From NCBI GenBank assembly GCA_963726405.1, contig CAVSCF010000014.1, forward strand, positions 62,001-126,000: a DNA stretch of 64,000 bases, given 5' to 3'. Shown here piece after piece: positions 52,200-60,889 of the stretch. The position numbers and the translations under genes were made by a program. A model generated the notes under the pieces. That model worked only from the letters and a program-made list of their open reading frames with translations. It had not been told where the DNA came from and searched no databases. This stretch comes from JAOUJD01 sp963726405. Lineage in GTDB: Bacteria > Pseudomonadota > Gammaproteobacteria > Burkholderiales > Burkholderiaceae_F. Each line of letters begins with the position of its first letter. Position 1 is the first letter of the stretch.

Positions 52200-54089
52200 A
52201 TGCCGTTGCAGCCGGTGGATTCAAATCAACTTCTGACCGACACGCTTGTGACGATCGACCGCGTATCGAAAAGCCGACGTGCGCTGACGCAAACCCTGAT
52301 CGCGGCCCCCGCGCTCCGGAGTGTCAGCGCGCGCGACCGCAACGCGGTCGCTCCACCGACGCAGAAAGTGCTCCGGTACGCGTTTCGCGTCGCCGAGACC
52401 GGCTTCGACCCGGCGCAGGCCAATGACCTGTACTCGAGCACGGTCATGGCCAACATCTTCGATGCGCCCCTGACCTACGACTTCCTCGCGCGCCCCGCCA
52501 AGGTGGTGCCCAACACCGCCGTGGCCTTGCCCGACGTCTCGGACGATTTCACGACGTTCACGTTCCGGCTGAAGCCCGGCATTCACTTCCAGGACCATCC
52601 GGCCTTCAAAGGCCGCCCGCGGGAACTGGTGGCTCAGGACTACGTCTATTCGATCAAGCGCGTGTACGACCCGAAGTACAAGAGCCCCCGCGTCTACCTG
52701 CTGGACAACGCGGGGCTGCTCGGCATGTCGGAGATCCGTGCGGCCGCGCTGAAAGGCGCGCAGTTCGACTACGACCGCGAAGTCGAGGGAATCCGGGCGC
52801 TGGATCGCTACACCTTCCGCATCCAGCTCCGCGAGCCCAGTCCCCGCTTCTATCACTACCTGGCTGACAACTCGTTCCTCGGTGCGGTGGCGCGCGAAGT
52901 CGCGGAGATGTACGACGACAAACAGATGATGGCCAACCCGGTGGGCACCGGGCCGTTTCGCCTGGCCGATTGGCGGCGCTCGTCGCGCATCGTGCTCGAG
53001 CGCAACCCCGGCTATCGGGACGAGACCTACGAACCGCAACCGACCGCCGGCGATACGGTCGCCGAAGCGATGGCCGCGCGGCTGCGGGGCCGGAAGCTGC
53101 CGCTGGTCGACCGCGTGGAGGTCTACATCGTCGAGGAGAACCAGCCGCGCTGGCTGGCTTTCCTCAACAGCGAGCACGATCTCGTCGACGAGCTGCCCTA
53201 CGATCTCGCGAACCTCGTCATTCCAAACGGGCAGCTTGCGCCCAACCTGCACAAGCGCGGGATACAGATGGACCGCGGACCGCGCGCCAACGTCGATATG
53301 GCGCTGTTCAACGTCGAGCACCCGGTGGTCGGCGGCTACACGCCCGAGAAAGTCGCACTGCGGCGCGCGATCGGGCTGGCGTACGCGGTCGACGACGAGA
53401 TCCGCCTGGTGCGCAAGGGCCAGTCCATTCCATCGCAGTCGCCGGTGGCCCCGCTCACGGCCGGATACGACCCGTCGTTCAGAAGCGAGATGAGCGAGTA
53501 CAACCCGGCCCGCGCGAAGGCGCTGCTGGACGCCTTCGGCTATGTGGATCGCGACGGCGACGGCTGGCGCGAGCAGCCCGACGGGACCGCCCTGAAGCTC
53601 GAGATGGCCACGCAGCCCGACCAGCTGTCGCGTCAGCTCGACGAGATCTGGAAGCGCAGCCTGACCGCGGTCGGCATCCAGGTCGACTTCAAGCCGGCCA
53701 AGTGGCCGGAGAACCTGAAGAATTCGCGCGCCGGCAAGCTGATGATGTGGCGCGTGGGCTGGGTTGCCGCGCAGCCGGATGGCGACACCTTCCTCGCGTT
53801 GGGGTACGGCCCGAACAAGGGACAGGCCAACCATTCGCGCTTCGACCTGCCGGCTTTCAACAAGGCGTACGCACGGCAGCGCACGCTGCCCGACGGCCCC
53901 GAGCGCGACGCCTTGTTCTTCGAGGCGAAGAAGCTCTTCGTCGCCTACGCGCCATACAAGTTCGTCGGCCACCGGATGGAAACCGCCGTGTATCACCCGT
54001 GGGTGATCGGCTTCCGGCGCCATCCGTTCATGCGCGACTTCTGGAAATACGTGGACATCGACATGGAAAGCAAGGCGCGCTCAACGTGA
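52200..54089 (+). CDS. ABC transporter substrate-binding protein, SBP_bac_5 family (paralogue 1 of 4)
   Basis: About 629 residues, a peptide/nickel-type binding protein (LRYAFRVAETGFDPAQ start of the mature fold; NPVGTGPFRLADWRR; PVVGGYTPEKVALRRA). It shares with its three neighbours the segment FGYVDRDGDGWREQPDG, containing a DxDxDG calcium-loop-like motif. Unlike them, it lacks a clear signal peptide: the ATG start gives a polar N-terminus, and only SRRALTQTLIAAPAL near residue 28 resembles a decayed Tat signal. A GTG 16 codons downstream is an alternative start. Its stop overlaps the next start as GTGA. Confidence 0.88.
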   Translation: MPLQPVDSNQLLTDTLVTIDRVSKSRRALTQTLIAAPALRSVSARDRNAVAPPTQKVLRYAFRVAETGFDPAQANDLYSSTVMANIFDAPLTYDFLARPAKVVPNTAVALPDVSDDFTTFTFRLKPGIHFQDHPAFKGRPRELVAQDYVYSIKRVYDPKYKSPRVYLLDNAGLLGMSEIRAAALKGAQFDYDREVEGIRALDRYTFRIQLREPSPRFYHYLADNSFLGAVAREVAEMYDDKQMMANPVGTGPFRLADWRRSSRIVLERNPGYRDETYEPQPTAGDTVAEAMAARLRGRKLPLVDRVEVYIVEENQPRWLAFLNSEHDLVDELPYDLANLVIPNGQLAPNLHKRGIQMDRGPRANVDMALFNVEHPVVGGYTPEKVALRRAIGLAYAVDDEIRLVRKGQSIPSQSPVAPLTAGYDPSFRSEMSEYNPARAKALLDAFGYVDRDGDGWREQPDGTALKLEMATQPDQLSRQLDEIWKRSLTAVGIQVDFKPAKWPENLKNSRAGKLMMWRVGWVAAQPDGDTFLALGYGPNKGQANHSRFDLPAFNKAYARQRTLPDGPERDALFFEAKKLFVAYAPYKFVGHRMETAVYHPWVIGFRRHPFMRDFWKYVDIDMESKARST

Positions 54090-55933
54090 GATCGAAAAGC
54101 ACCTTCTCCGCCGGACGCCGCACCGCGCTGAAAGCGGCGGGCGCGGGCAGCGCCCTCGCCGGCCTCGGAATTCCCGCCCGGGCTTCTGCCCAGGAAGCCG
54201 GTACCAAGACGCTGCGCTACGCATTCGAGGTCGCGGAATCGGGGTTCGACCCGGCACAGCTCTCCGATCTGTACTCCAGGATCATCACCGCGCACATCTT
54301 CGACGGGCTCTACGAATACGATCACCTCGCGCGTCCGTTCAAGATCAGGCCATGCACGGCCGACGGGATGCCCGAACACTCGGAGGACTTCCGCACGTGG
54401 ACCGTGCGCGTGAGGCCGGGCATCTTCTTCCAGGACGATCCCGCGTTCAAGGGCAAGCGCCGTGAGCTCGTCGCCGAGGACTACGTCTACGCGCTGAAGC
54501 GCTTTTACGACCCGCGCTGGAAGTCGCCGGCCTTTGGCGGCATGAGCGAACTCAGGATCGTCGGACTCAATCCGCTGCGCGAGAACGCCCTGAAGTCGCG
54601 GGAGCCGTTCGACTACGACACACCGGTGGAAGGGCTGCGCGCCCTCGATCGGTACACGCTGCAGTTCCGCTTCGAGCTGCCGCAGCCGCGCTTCCTGCAG
54701 TCGCTCGCAGGCGGCGACCTGTGGGGCGCGATCGCACGTGAGGTCGTGGAAGCTTATGGCGACACCATCCAGGCGCACCCGGTCGGAACCGGCCCCTTCC
54801 GTCTGGGCGAATGGCGACGCTCCTCGCGCATCGTCCTGGAGCGCAACCCGACCTACCGCGAGGTTCTGTACGACGCGCAACCCAACGCCGACGACGTCGA
54901 AGGACAGGAGTTGCTGCGCAGGTTCAAGGGTCAGCGCCTGCCGATGATCGACCGCGTCGAGATCTCGATCATCGAGGAGACGCAGCCGCGCTGGCTGTCG
55001 TTCCTGAACAAGCAGCAGGACGTGATGTGGCTGCTGCCCTATGAGTTCGTGAACATCGCCGCGCCGGCCGGGAAGATCGCTCCGAACCTCGCGCGGGAAG
55101 GCGTGCGCCTGTACCGCGCGCTCGCGTCGGACGTGACGCTCACCTACTTCAACATGGAAGACCCGGTGATCGGCGGCTACACGCCGGACAAGGTCGCCCT
55201 CCGCCGCGCCATCGCGCTCGCCATCGACATCGACCAGGAGATCCGGCTCTACTGGCGGGGCCAGGCCGTCCCGGCGCAGTCGCCGCTGGTGCCCAACACC
55301 ACCGGCTACGACGCGTTGTTCAAGAGCGCCAACGGCACGTACGACCTGGCCCAGGCCAAGGCGCTGCTCGACACTTTCGGCTACGTCGACCGCGACGGCG
55401 ACGGCTGGCGCGAGCAACCCGACGGCTCGCCCCTCGTGCTGGACTGGGCGACCACACCGGACCAGCGCGCCCGCCAGCGCGACGAACTGCGACGCAAGGA
55501 CATGAACGCGCTCGGCATCCGCGTCGATTTCAAGCCTGCCAAGTGGCCCGAGAACCTGAAGAACGCGCGCGCCGGCAAGCTGATGATCTGGAGCCTCGGC
55601 TCGTCCGCGGCGTCCCCGGACGGCGGCTCGTCGTTCGACCGCGCGGCCACCAGCCACAAGGGCGGCCAGAACCTTTCGCGCTTCAGCCAGAAGCAGTTCG
55701 ACGAGCTGTACACCCGGATCAAGACGATTCCCGACGGCCCGGAGCGGGAGCGTCTGTTCTTCGAGGGCAAGCGGATCCTCGCCGCCTATGCGCCCTACAA
55801 GCAACACGTGCATCGCATCCTGACCGACCTCACCTGGCCGTGGGTCATCGGCTTCCGCCGTCCGCCGTACTGGCTCAACTGGTGGCAGTACGTGGACATC
55901 GACACCGCCCAGCGGGCGAAGGCGATCCAATGA
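54086..55933 (+). CDS. ABC transporter substrate-binding protein, SBP_bac_5 family (paralogue 2 of 4)
   Basis: 615 residues from GTG at 54086. It has a Tat-like signal (GRRTALKAAGAGSALAGLG, cleavage near ARASAQ), then the binding fold (LRYAFEVAESGFDPAQ; HPVGTGPFRLGEWRR; VIGGYTPDKVALRRA) and the shared FGYVDRDGDGWREQPDG. It should deliver a peptide-like solute to the divergent permeases. Translational coupling: start overlaps the stop of paralogue 1, stop overlaps the start of paralogue 3. Confidence 0.92.
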   Translation: MRSKSTFSAGRRTALKAAGAGSALAGLGIPARASAQEAGTKTLRYAFEVAESGFDPAQLSDLYSRIITAHIFDGLYEYDHLARPFKIRPCTADGMPEHSEDFRTWTVRVRPGIFFQDDPAFKGKRRELVAEDYVYALKRFYDPRWKSPAFGGMSELRIVGLNPLRENALKSREPFDYDTPVEGLRALDRYTLQFRFELPQPRFLQSLAGGDLWGAIAREVVEAYGDTIQAHPVGTGPFRLGEWRRSSRIVLERNPTYREVLYDAQPNADDVEGQELLRRFKGQRLPMIDRVEISIIEETQPRWLSFLNKQQDVMWLLPYEFVNIAAPAGKIAPNLAREGVRLYRALASDVTLTYFNMEDPVIGGYTPDKVALRRAIALAIDIDQEIRLYWRGQAVPAQSPLVPNTTGYDALFKSANGTYDLAQAKALLDTFGYVDRDGDGWREQPDGSPLVLDWATTPDQRARQRDELRRKDMNALGIRVDFKPAKWPENLKNARAGKLMIWSLGSSAASPDGGSSFDRAATSHKGGQNLSRFSQKQFDELYTRIKTIPDGPERERLFFEGKRILAAYAPYKQHVHRILTDLTWPWVIGFRRPPYWLNWWQYVDIDTAQRAKAIQ

Positions 55934-57750
55934 GCCGGCGCGACTTCCTGCGTGCGACCCTGGGGGCCGGCGTCCTCGGCGCGGTCGGCGCCCCAGCCGG
56001 CCAGGTGCACGCCGCCGACGGCAAGAAGGTGTTGCGCTACGCCTTCCTCATCGCGGAGACCGGCTTCGACCCGGCGCAGGTCATCGACCTGTATTCCCAC
56101 ATCATCTGTTCGCACATCTTCGACAGCCCGTACACCTACGACCACCTCGCACGGCCGTTCAAGATCAAGCCCAACACGGCCGCGGCGATGCCCGAGTCGT
56201 CGGCGGATTTCCGGACCTGGACGGTGCGCCTGCGGCCGGGCATCTTCTTCGACGATGACCCGGCTTTCAGCGGCAAGCGGCGCGAACTCGTGGCCGAGGA
56301 CTACCTGTACGCGCTGAAGCGGGTGTTCGATCCGCGCTGGAAGTCGCCGGGATACGCAACGGCCTCGGAGCTCAAGATCCGCGGACTGGAGGAACTGCGC
56401 ACGGCCAGCGTCAAGAACCGCACTCCGTTCCCGTACGACATCCCGGTCGAGGGCCTCGCCGCGCCCGACCGCTACACGCTGCAGTTGCGGCTCGAGGATC
56501 CACAGCCGCGCCTGCTGCAGTTCCTTGCCGGCGATCTGCTGGGCGCGATGGCGCGCGAGGTGGTCGAGCGCTACGGCGACGACATCATGGGCCACCCGGT
56601 CGGCACCGGGCCTTTCCGGCTGGTCGAGTGGCGACGGTCGTCCCGCATGGTCTTCGAGCGCAATCCGAACTACCGGGAACACTTCTACGATGCCGAGCCC
56701 AACGCCGACGACGCCGAAGGACAGGCCTTGGTGCAGCGGTTCCGCGGCCGGAAGCTGCCGATGGTGGACCGGGTCGAGGTATCGGTGATCGAGGAAGCGC
56801 AACCCCGCTGGCTCTCGTTCCTCAACAAGCAGCAGGACCTGCAGGAGCGACTTCCGAACGAATTCATCAACGTCGCCGCTCCCAACAACAAGCTCGCGCC
56901 GAATCTTGCGAAGCAGGGAATCCAGCTGTACCAGGTGCCTGCCTCCGACGTCACCTCGACCATCTTCAACATGGAAGATCCGGTGGTGGGCGGCTACACG
57001 CCGGAGAAGGTTGCGCTCCGTCGCGCACTCGCGCTCGGCATGAATGTCAACAAGGAAATCCGGCTGGCGCGACGCAACCAGGCGATCCCGGCGCAGTCCG
57101 GACTGGCACCGATGACGTACGGCTACAGCGAAGACTTCCGCAGCGAGAACGGCCGATACGACCTCGCGGCAGCCAAGGCGCTGCTCGACACGTACGGCTA
57201 CGTCGACCGCGACGGCGACGGCTGGCGCGAAATGCCGGACGGCAAGCCGCTGACCCTCCTGTGGTCGACGGAGCCGTCGCAGACCAGCCGGCAACTCGAC
57301 GAACTGCGCCGCGCGGACATGGAAGCGCTCGGCGTTCGTGTCGACTTCCGTCCGGCGAAGTGGCCGGAAAACATGAAGAACATGCGGGCGGGCAAGCTGA
57401 TGATGTGGACCATCGGGTCCTCTTCCGCCGCCCCGGACGGCCAGCCCACGTTCGACAACTGTGCGTCGATCCACTACGGTGGCCAGAACCTCGCGCGCTT
57501 CAAGAACGAGAAATTCGACGCGCTCTACGCGCGGATGACCGGCATGCCCGACGGTGAAGAACGGCTCGGCGTGTTCCGCGAGGCGGTGCGGCTCATGGTC
57601 GCGTACATGCCGTACAAGTTCCACGTCCACCGCATCCTCACCGACCTGACCCAGCCGTGGCTGCACGGGTACCGACGCGCGCCTTACTGGCTGACGTGGT
57701 GGCAGTACGTGGACATCGACACCGCGGAGCAGGCAAAGGCGATCGCGTGA
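55930..57750 (+). CDS. ABC transporter substrate-binding protein, SBP_bac_5 family (paralogue 3 of 4)
   Basis: 606 residues from ATG at 55930. A clear Tat signal: MSRRDFLRATLGAGVLGAVG with cleavage near QVHAAD. The mature fold has LRYAFLIAETGFDPAQ, HPVGTGPFRLVEWRR, VVGGYTPEKVALRRA and YGYVDRDGDGWREMPDG. It is closest to paralogue 2 (shared WRPPYW/YWQYVDIDTA-type ending). Coupled at both ends by 4-bp overlaps. Confidence 0.93.
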   Translation: MSRRDFLRATLGAGVLGAVGAPAGQVHAADGKKVLRYAFLIAETGFDPAQVIDLYSHIICSHIFDSPYTYDHLARPFKIKPNTAAAMPESSADFRTWTVRLRPGIFFDDDPAFSGKRRELVAEDYLYALKRVFDPRWKSPGYATASELKIRGLEELRTASVKNRTPFPYDIPVEGLAAPDRYTLQLRLEDPQPRLLQFLAGDLLGAMAREVVERYGDDIMGHPVGTGPFRLVEWRRSSRMVFERNPNYREHFYDAEPNADDAEGQALVQRFRGRKLPMVDRVEVSVIEEAQPRWLSFLNKQQDLQERLPNEFINVAAPNNKLAPNLAKQGIQLYQVPASDVTSTIFNMEDPVVGGYTPEKVALRRALALGMNVNKEIRLARRNQAIPAQSGLAPMTYGYSEDFRSENGRYDLAAAKALLDTYGYVDRDGDGWREMPDGKPLTLLWSTEPSQTSRQLDELRRADMEALGVRVDFRPAKWPENMKNMRAGKLMMWTIGSSSAAPDGQPTFDNCASIHYGGQNLARFKNEKFDALYARMTGMPDGEERLGVFREAVRLMVAYMPYKFHVHRILTDLTQPWLHGYRRAPYWLTWWQYVDIDTAEQAKAIA

Positions 57751-59552
57751 GCCGGCGGGATTTCCTGCGCGGATCGGCGGCCCTCGCTTCCGCCGCCGCG
57801 ATCCTGCCGCGTGCTTCGCGCGCGCAGGACGGCAAGAAAGTGTTTCGGTGGGCGTTCAACGCCGCCGAAACCGGTTTCGACCCGGCGCAGGTCTCCGACC
57901 TCTATTCGAACTACGTGATCTCGAACATCATCGAGGCGCCCCTGCAGTACGACTACCTCGCGCGACCGGCCGTCATCCGCCCGCGCACCGCAGCCGACAT
58001 GCCGGCGGTCTCGGGCGATTTCCGCGAGGTCACGGTCCGCATACGGCCCGGCATCTTCTTCCAGGACGATCCGGCGTTCAAAGGCCAGCGGCGCGAACTG
58101 ACCGCGGCCGATTACGTCTACCAGTTCAAGCGGGTCGTCGATCCCCGCTGGAAGAGCCCCGCCTACCCCTCGATCGAAACCGCGCAGGTGCTCGGCGTCG
58201 CCGGGTTGCGCAAGGAAGCCCAGGCCACCGGCAAGTTCGATTACGACCGCGAGATCGAAGGCATCCGCACCCTCGACCGCTACACCTTCCAGATCCGCCT
58301 CGCGGAACCGAGCCCGCGCTTTCACGAAGGCCTCACGGATGCCCGCGTGTTCGGCGGCGTGGCGCGCGAGGTGGTCGAGGCGTATGGCAACGACATCATG
58401 GCCCACCCGGTGGGCACGGGCCCGTTCAAGCTTGCCCAGTGGAAGCGCTCCTCGTTCATCGCGCTCGAGCGCAACGAGGGATTCCGCGAGGAGTTCTACG
58501 ACGCGCAGCCGCCGGAGAACGACCCCGGAGCACAGGCGATCCTGAAGCGCCTCAGGGGCCGCCGCCTGCCCCTGGTGGACCGGGTCGAACTGTCGATCAT
58601 CGAGGAAAGCCAGCCGCGCTGGCTCGCGTTCCTCAACGCCGAGCAGGACACGGTCAACGTGCCGCTGGAGTTCATCAACATCGCGGCGCCGGGCGGCCGG
58701 ATCGCGCCGGCCCTGCGCAAGAAGGGCCTCGAACTCGACCGCATCATCAATCCGGATGTCGTCGTCACCTACTTCAACATGGACGACCCCGTGATCGGCG
58801 GCTACACACCCGAGAAGGTGGCCCTGCGCCGCGCGATCAGCCTCGGCTACGACGTGCAGGAAGAAATCCGCCTCATTCGGCGCGGCTCGATGGTGCCGGC
58901 GCAGTCGCAGGTCCCGCCGCTGACGACCGGCTACGACCCGGCGTTCGTCAGCGAGATGAGCCGGTTCGACCGCGCGGCGGCACGCGCGCTGCTGGACACC
59001 TACGGATACGTGGATCGCGACGGCGACGGCTGGCGCGAACAGCCCGACGGGTCGCCGCTGGTACTGGACTTCGCGACCGAATCGAGCCAGCTCGACCGCG
59101 CCTTCAACGAATTGTGGAAACGCCACCTCGACGCACTCGGCCTGCAGGTGCGCTTCCGCGTGAACCAATGGCCGGAGAACATGAAGGCCGCGCGCGCGGG
59201 CAAGCTGATGATCTGGCTGCTGGGCTGGTCGGCCGGGTCGTCGGACCCGGACACGTTTCTTGCCCTCGGCCACAGTCGGAACATCGGCGGCTCGAACGTG
59301 GCCCGCTTCAGGCACGCCGAGTACGACCGCCTGTACGACCAGCAACGGCAGATGCCGGATGGCGCCGAGCGGATGGCCGTGATCCGCGAGATGAAGCGTA
59401 TCTTCAATGCCTACATGCCTTACAAGATCCATGGCCATCGTTACGTGAACGACGTCTCGCACCCATGGCTCGTCGGTTACCGGCGACATCCGTTCGCGCG
59501 GGACTTCTTCAAGTACGTCGACATCGACCTGGCGGTCCGACGCTCGGCATGA
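57747..59552 (+). CDS. ABC transporter substrate-binding protein, SBP_bac_5 family (paralogue 4 of 4)
   Basis: 601 residues from GTG at 57747 (GTGA overlap with paralogue 3). Tat signal MSRRDFLRGSAALASAAAIL, cleavage near ASRAQD. Mature fold: FRWAFNAAETGFDPAQ, HPVGTGPFKLAQWKR, VIGGYTPEKVALRRA, YGYVDRDGDGWREQPDG. Its ending (RRHPFARDFFKYVDIDL) matches paralogue 1 more than 2 and 3, suggesting duplication from two founder genes. Confidence 0.93.
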   Translation: MSRRDFLRGSAALASAAAILPRASRAQDGKKVFRWAFNAAETGFDPAQVSDLYSNYVISNIIEAPLQYDYLARPAVIRPRTAADMPAVSGDFREVTVRIRPGIFFQDDPAFKGQRRELTAADYVYQFKRVVDPRWKSPAYPSIETAQVLGVAGLRKEAQATGKFDYDREIEGIRTLDRYTFQIRLAEPSPRFHEGLTDARVFGGVAREVVEAYGNDIMAHPVGTGPFKLAQWKRSSFIALERNEGFREEFYDAQPPENDPGAQAILKRLRGRRLPLVDRVELSIIEESQPRWLAFLNAEQDTVNVPLEFINIAAPGGRIAPALRKKGLELDRIINPDVVVTYFNMDDPVIGGYTPEKVALRRAISLGYDVQEEIRLIRRGSMVPAQSQVPPLTTGYDPAFVSEMSRFDRAAARALLDTYGYVDRDGDGWREQPDGSPLVLDFATESSQLDRAFNELWKRHLDALGLQVRFRVNQWPENMKAARAGKLMIWLLGWSAGSSDPDTFLALGHSRNIGGSNVARFRHAEYDRLYDQQRQMPDGAERMAVIREMKRIFNAYMPYKIHGHRYVNDVSHPWLVGYRRHPFARDFFKYVDIDLAVRRSA

Positions 59553-59579
59553 CCGCGGATCGAGAAGGCCTCCACTGAC

Positions 59580-60506
59580 ATGCTTGCGCGTTACCTGAGA
59601 GTCGGCCAGGTCATCCAAGTGCTCGCGGCCATCGTGCTGGCCCGGGCGCTGGTGCTCGCCGACGTTCCGTTATGGCTCGCCGTGCTTGCGGGCGCCCTGC
59701 TGCCGCTGGCCGTGCAAGGCGTGCCGCTGGCCATCGAGTTCGTTACCGGTGCGCTGCTCGACCGACGTCCCTTGGCGCGGATCGGCCTGTTCCGCCTGGT
59801 CGCCATCTGGTGGGTCGAAACCTGGCGCTCATGCGTCCTCTTCAACATCGACCAGCCGTGGCGCGCCGGCTTTCCGGAGCGTCCGCTGGTCCGCGATCCG
59901 TCGCGGCCGACGGTGCTCCTGATCCACGGCTACATGTGCAACCGGGCGGCATGGCGATACTGGCTGCACGACGGCATGCCGGCCCGCTGGAACGTGGCGA
60001 CGGTCAACCTCGAACCGGTCTTCGGTCCGGTGGAGCGCTATGCGGAAGTGATTCATGGTGCGGTCGAAAAGCTCCGCGCCGCCACGGGCGCCGAGCGCAT
60101 CACGCTGGTGTGCCACAGCATGGGAGGACTGGCCGCGCGCACCTACCTGCGCCGTCACGGCCGGCATGCGGTCCAGCGGGTGATCACCATCGACACCCCG
60201 CACCACGGAACCCTCTTCGCCACGCTCGGACACGGCCCCAACGCCCGCCAGATGCGCAACGCCGGCGAGTTCGTTCGCGAACTCGGGCGCGACGACGAGC
60301 CGGTCGACTTCGTCTGTTTCGCCAGCCAGCACGACAACCTCATCGTGCCGCGGAACAACCAGGTCCTCGGCCGCGCCGAAGCGGTGTGGTTCGAGCAGAT
60401 CGGCCATCTTGCGATGCTCGCGAGCGACGAGGTGCTGGCGCGACTGATCGAGGTGGTCGAGCGGCCCGCGCAGGTGCCGATTGCGGCCGCCGAGGCCGTC
60501 GCCTGA
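59580..60506 (+). CDS. Alpha/beta hydrolase, membrane-anchored lipase/esterase-like
   Basis: 308 residues. Two N-terminal hydrophobic segments (about residues 10-55) probably anchor it to the inner membrane. The hydrolase core follows: LLIHGYMCNRAAW (oxyanion hole), CHSMGGLAART (Ser nucleophile), SQHDNLIVP (Asp) and IGHLAML (His). The set resembles triacylglycerol lipase/PGAP1-like enzymes. It lies 27 bp after the last binding-protein gene and may be part of that transcript. Substrate unknown; neighbouring wax/PHA-type genes make a lipid plausible. Confidence 0.85.
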   Translation: MLARYLRVGQVIQVLAAIVLARALVLADVPLWLAVLAGALLPLAVQGVPLAIEFVTGALLDRRPLARIGLFRLVAIWWVETWRSCVLFNIDQPWRAGFPERPLVRDPSRPTVLLIHGYMCNRAAWRYWLHDGMPARWNVATVNLEPVFGPVERYAEVIHGAVEKLRAATGAERITLVCHSMGGLAARTYLRRHGRHAVQRVITIDTPHHGTLFATLGHGPNARQMRNAGEFVRELGRDDEPVDFVCFASQHDNLIVPRNNQVLGRAEAVWFEQIGHLAMLASDEVLARLIEVVERPAQVPIAAAEAVA

Positions 60507-60537
60507 ACGGCGCCTTCGGCCTTCGCGCGGCGCAGGT

Positions 60538-60807
60538 TCAGCGGTAGTACGCCTCGACCTTGCCTTTCAGCTTGAGCAGCAGCGGCTGGCCGCGGCGATC
60601 GAGCGCCTTGCCCGCGGCCACCTTCACCCAGCCCTCGCTGATGCAATATTCCTCGACGTCCGAACGCTCCCTGTCGTTGAAGCGAACGCCGATGTCGTGC
60701 TCGAGCACGGCGGCGTTGTGGTACGGGCTCTTCGGATCGACGGCCAGGTGATCCGGCAGCGGCGGCTTGCCGGAGGCTTCTTCCGGCTTGCCGGAGACTT
60801 CTTCCAT
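60538..60807 (-). CDS. DUF3297 family protein
   Basis: An 89-residue small cytoplasmic protein: LPDHLAVDPKSPYHNAAVLE, then HDIGVRFNDRERSDVEEYC, ending LKLKGKVEAYYR. This matches the DUF3297 family, of unknown function. The N-terminus has a short GKPEEASGKP low-complexity stretch. It sits downstream of the acyl-CoA reductase on the same strand with an 82-bp gap and converges on the hydrolase. Confidence 0.88.
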   Translation of the reverse strand: MEEVSGKPEEASGKPPLPDHLAVDPKSPYHNAAVLEHDIGVRFNDRERSDVEEYCISEGWVKVAAGKALDRRGQPLLLKLKGKVEAYYR

Positions 60808-60889
60808 TCAACCTTCCCCTTGCTCAGGACAGGGCGCGGGAACGCCGTTCCCGCCCCTTGAAGACTGCCTTCGTACGGTGCAGCGGATC

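Noticed and set aside
53993..55930. Long antisense frame (about 645 codons) opposite the second binding protein, and similar ones opposite paralogues 1, 3 and 4
   Set aside because: Shadows of GC-rich genes: same codon-position bias mirrored, no recognisable motif, and the plus-strand proteins are clearly the real genes.
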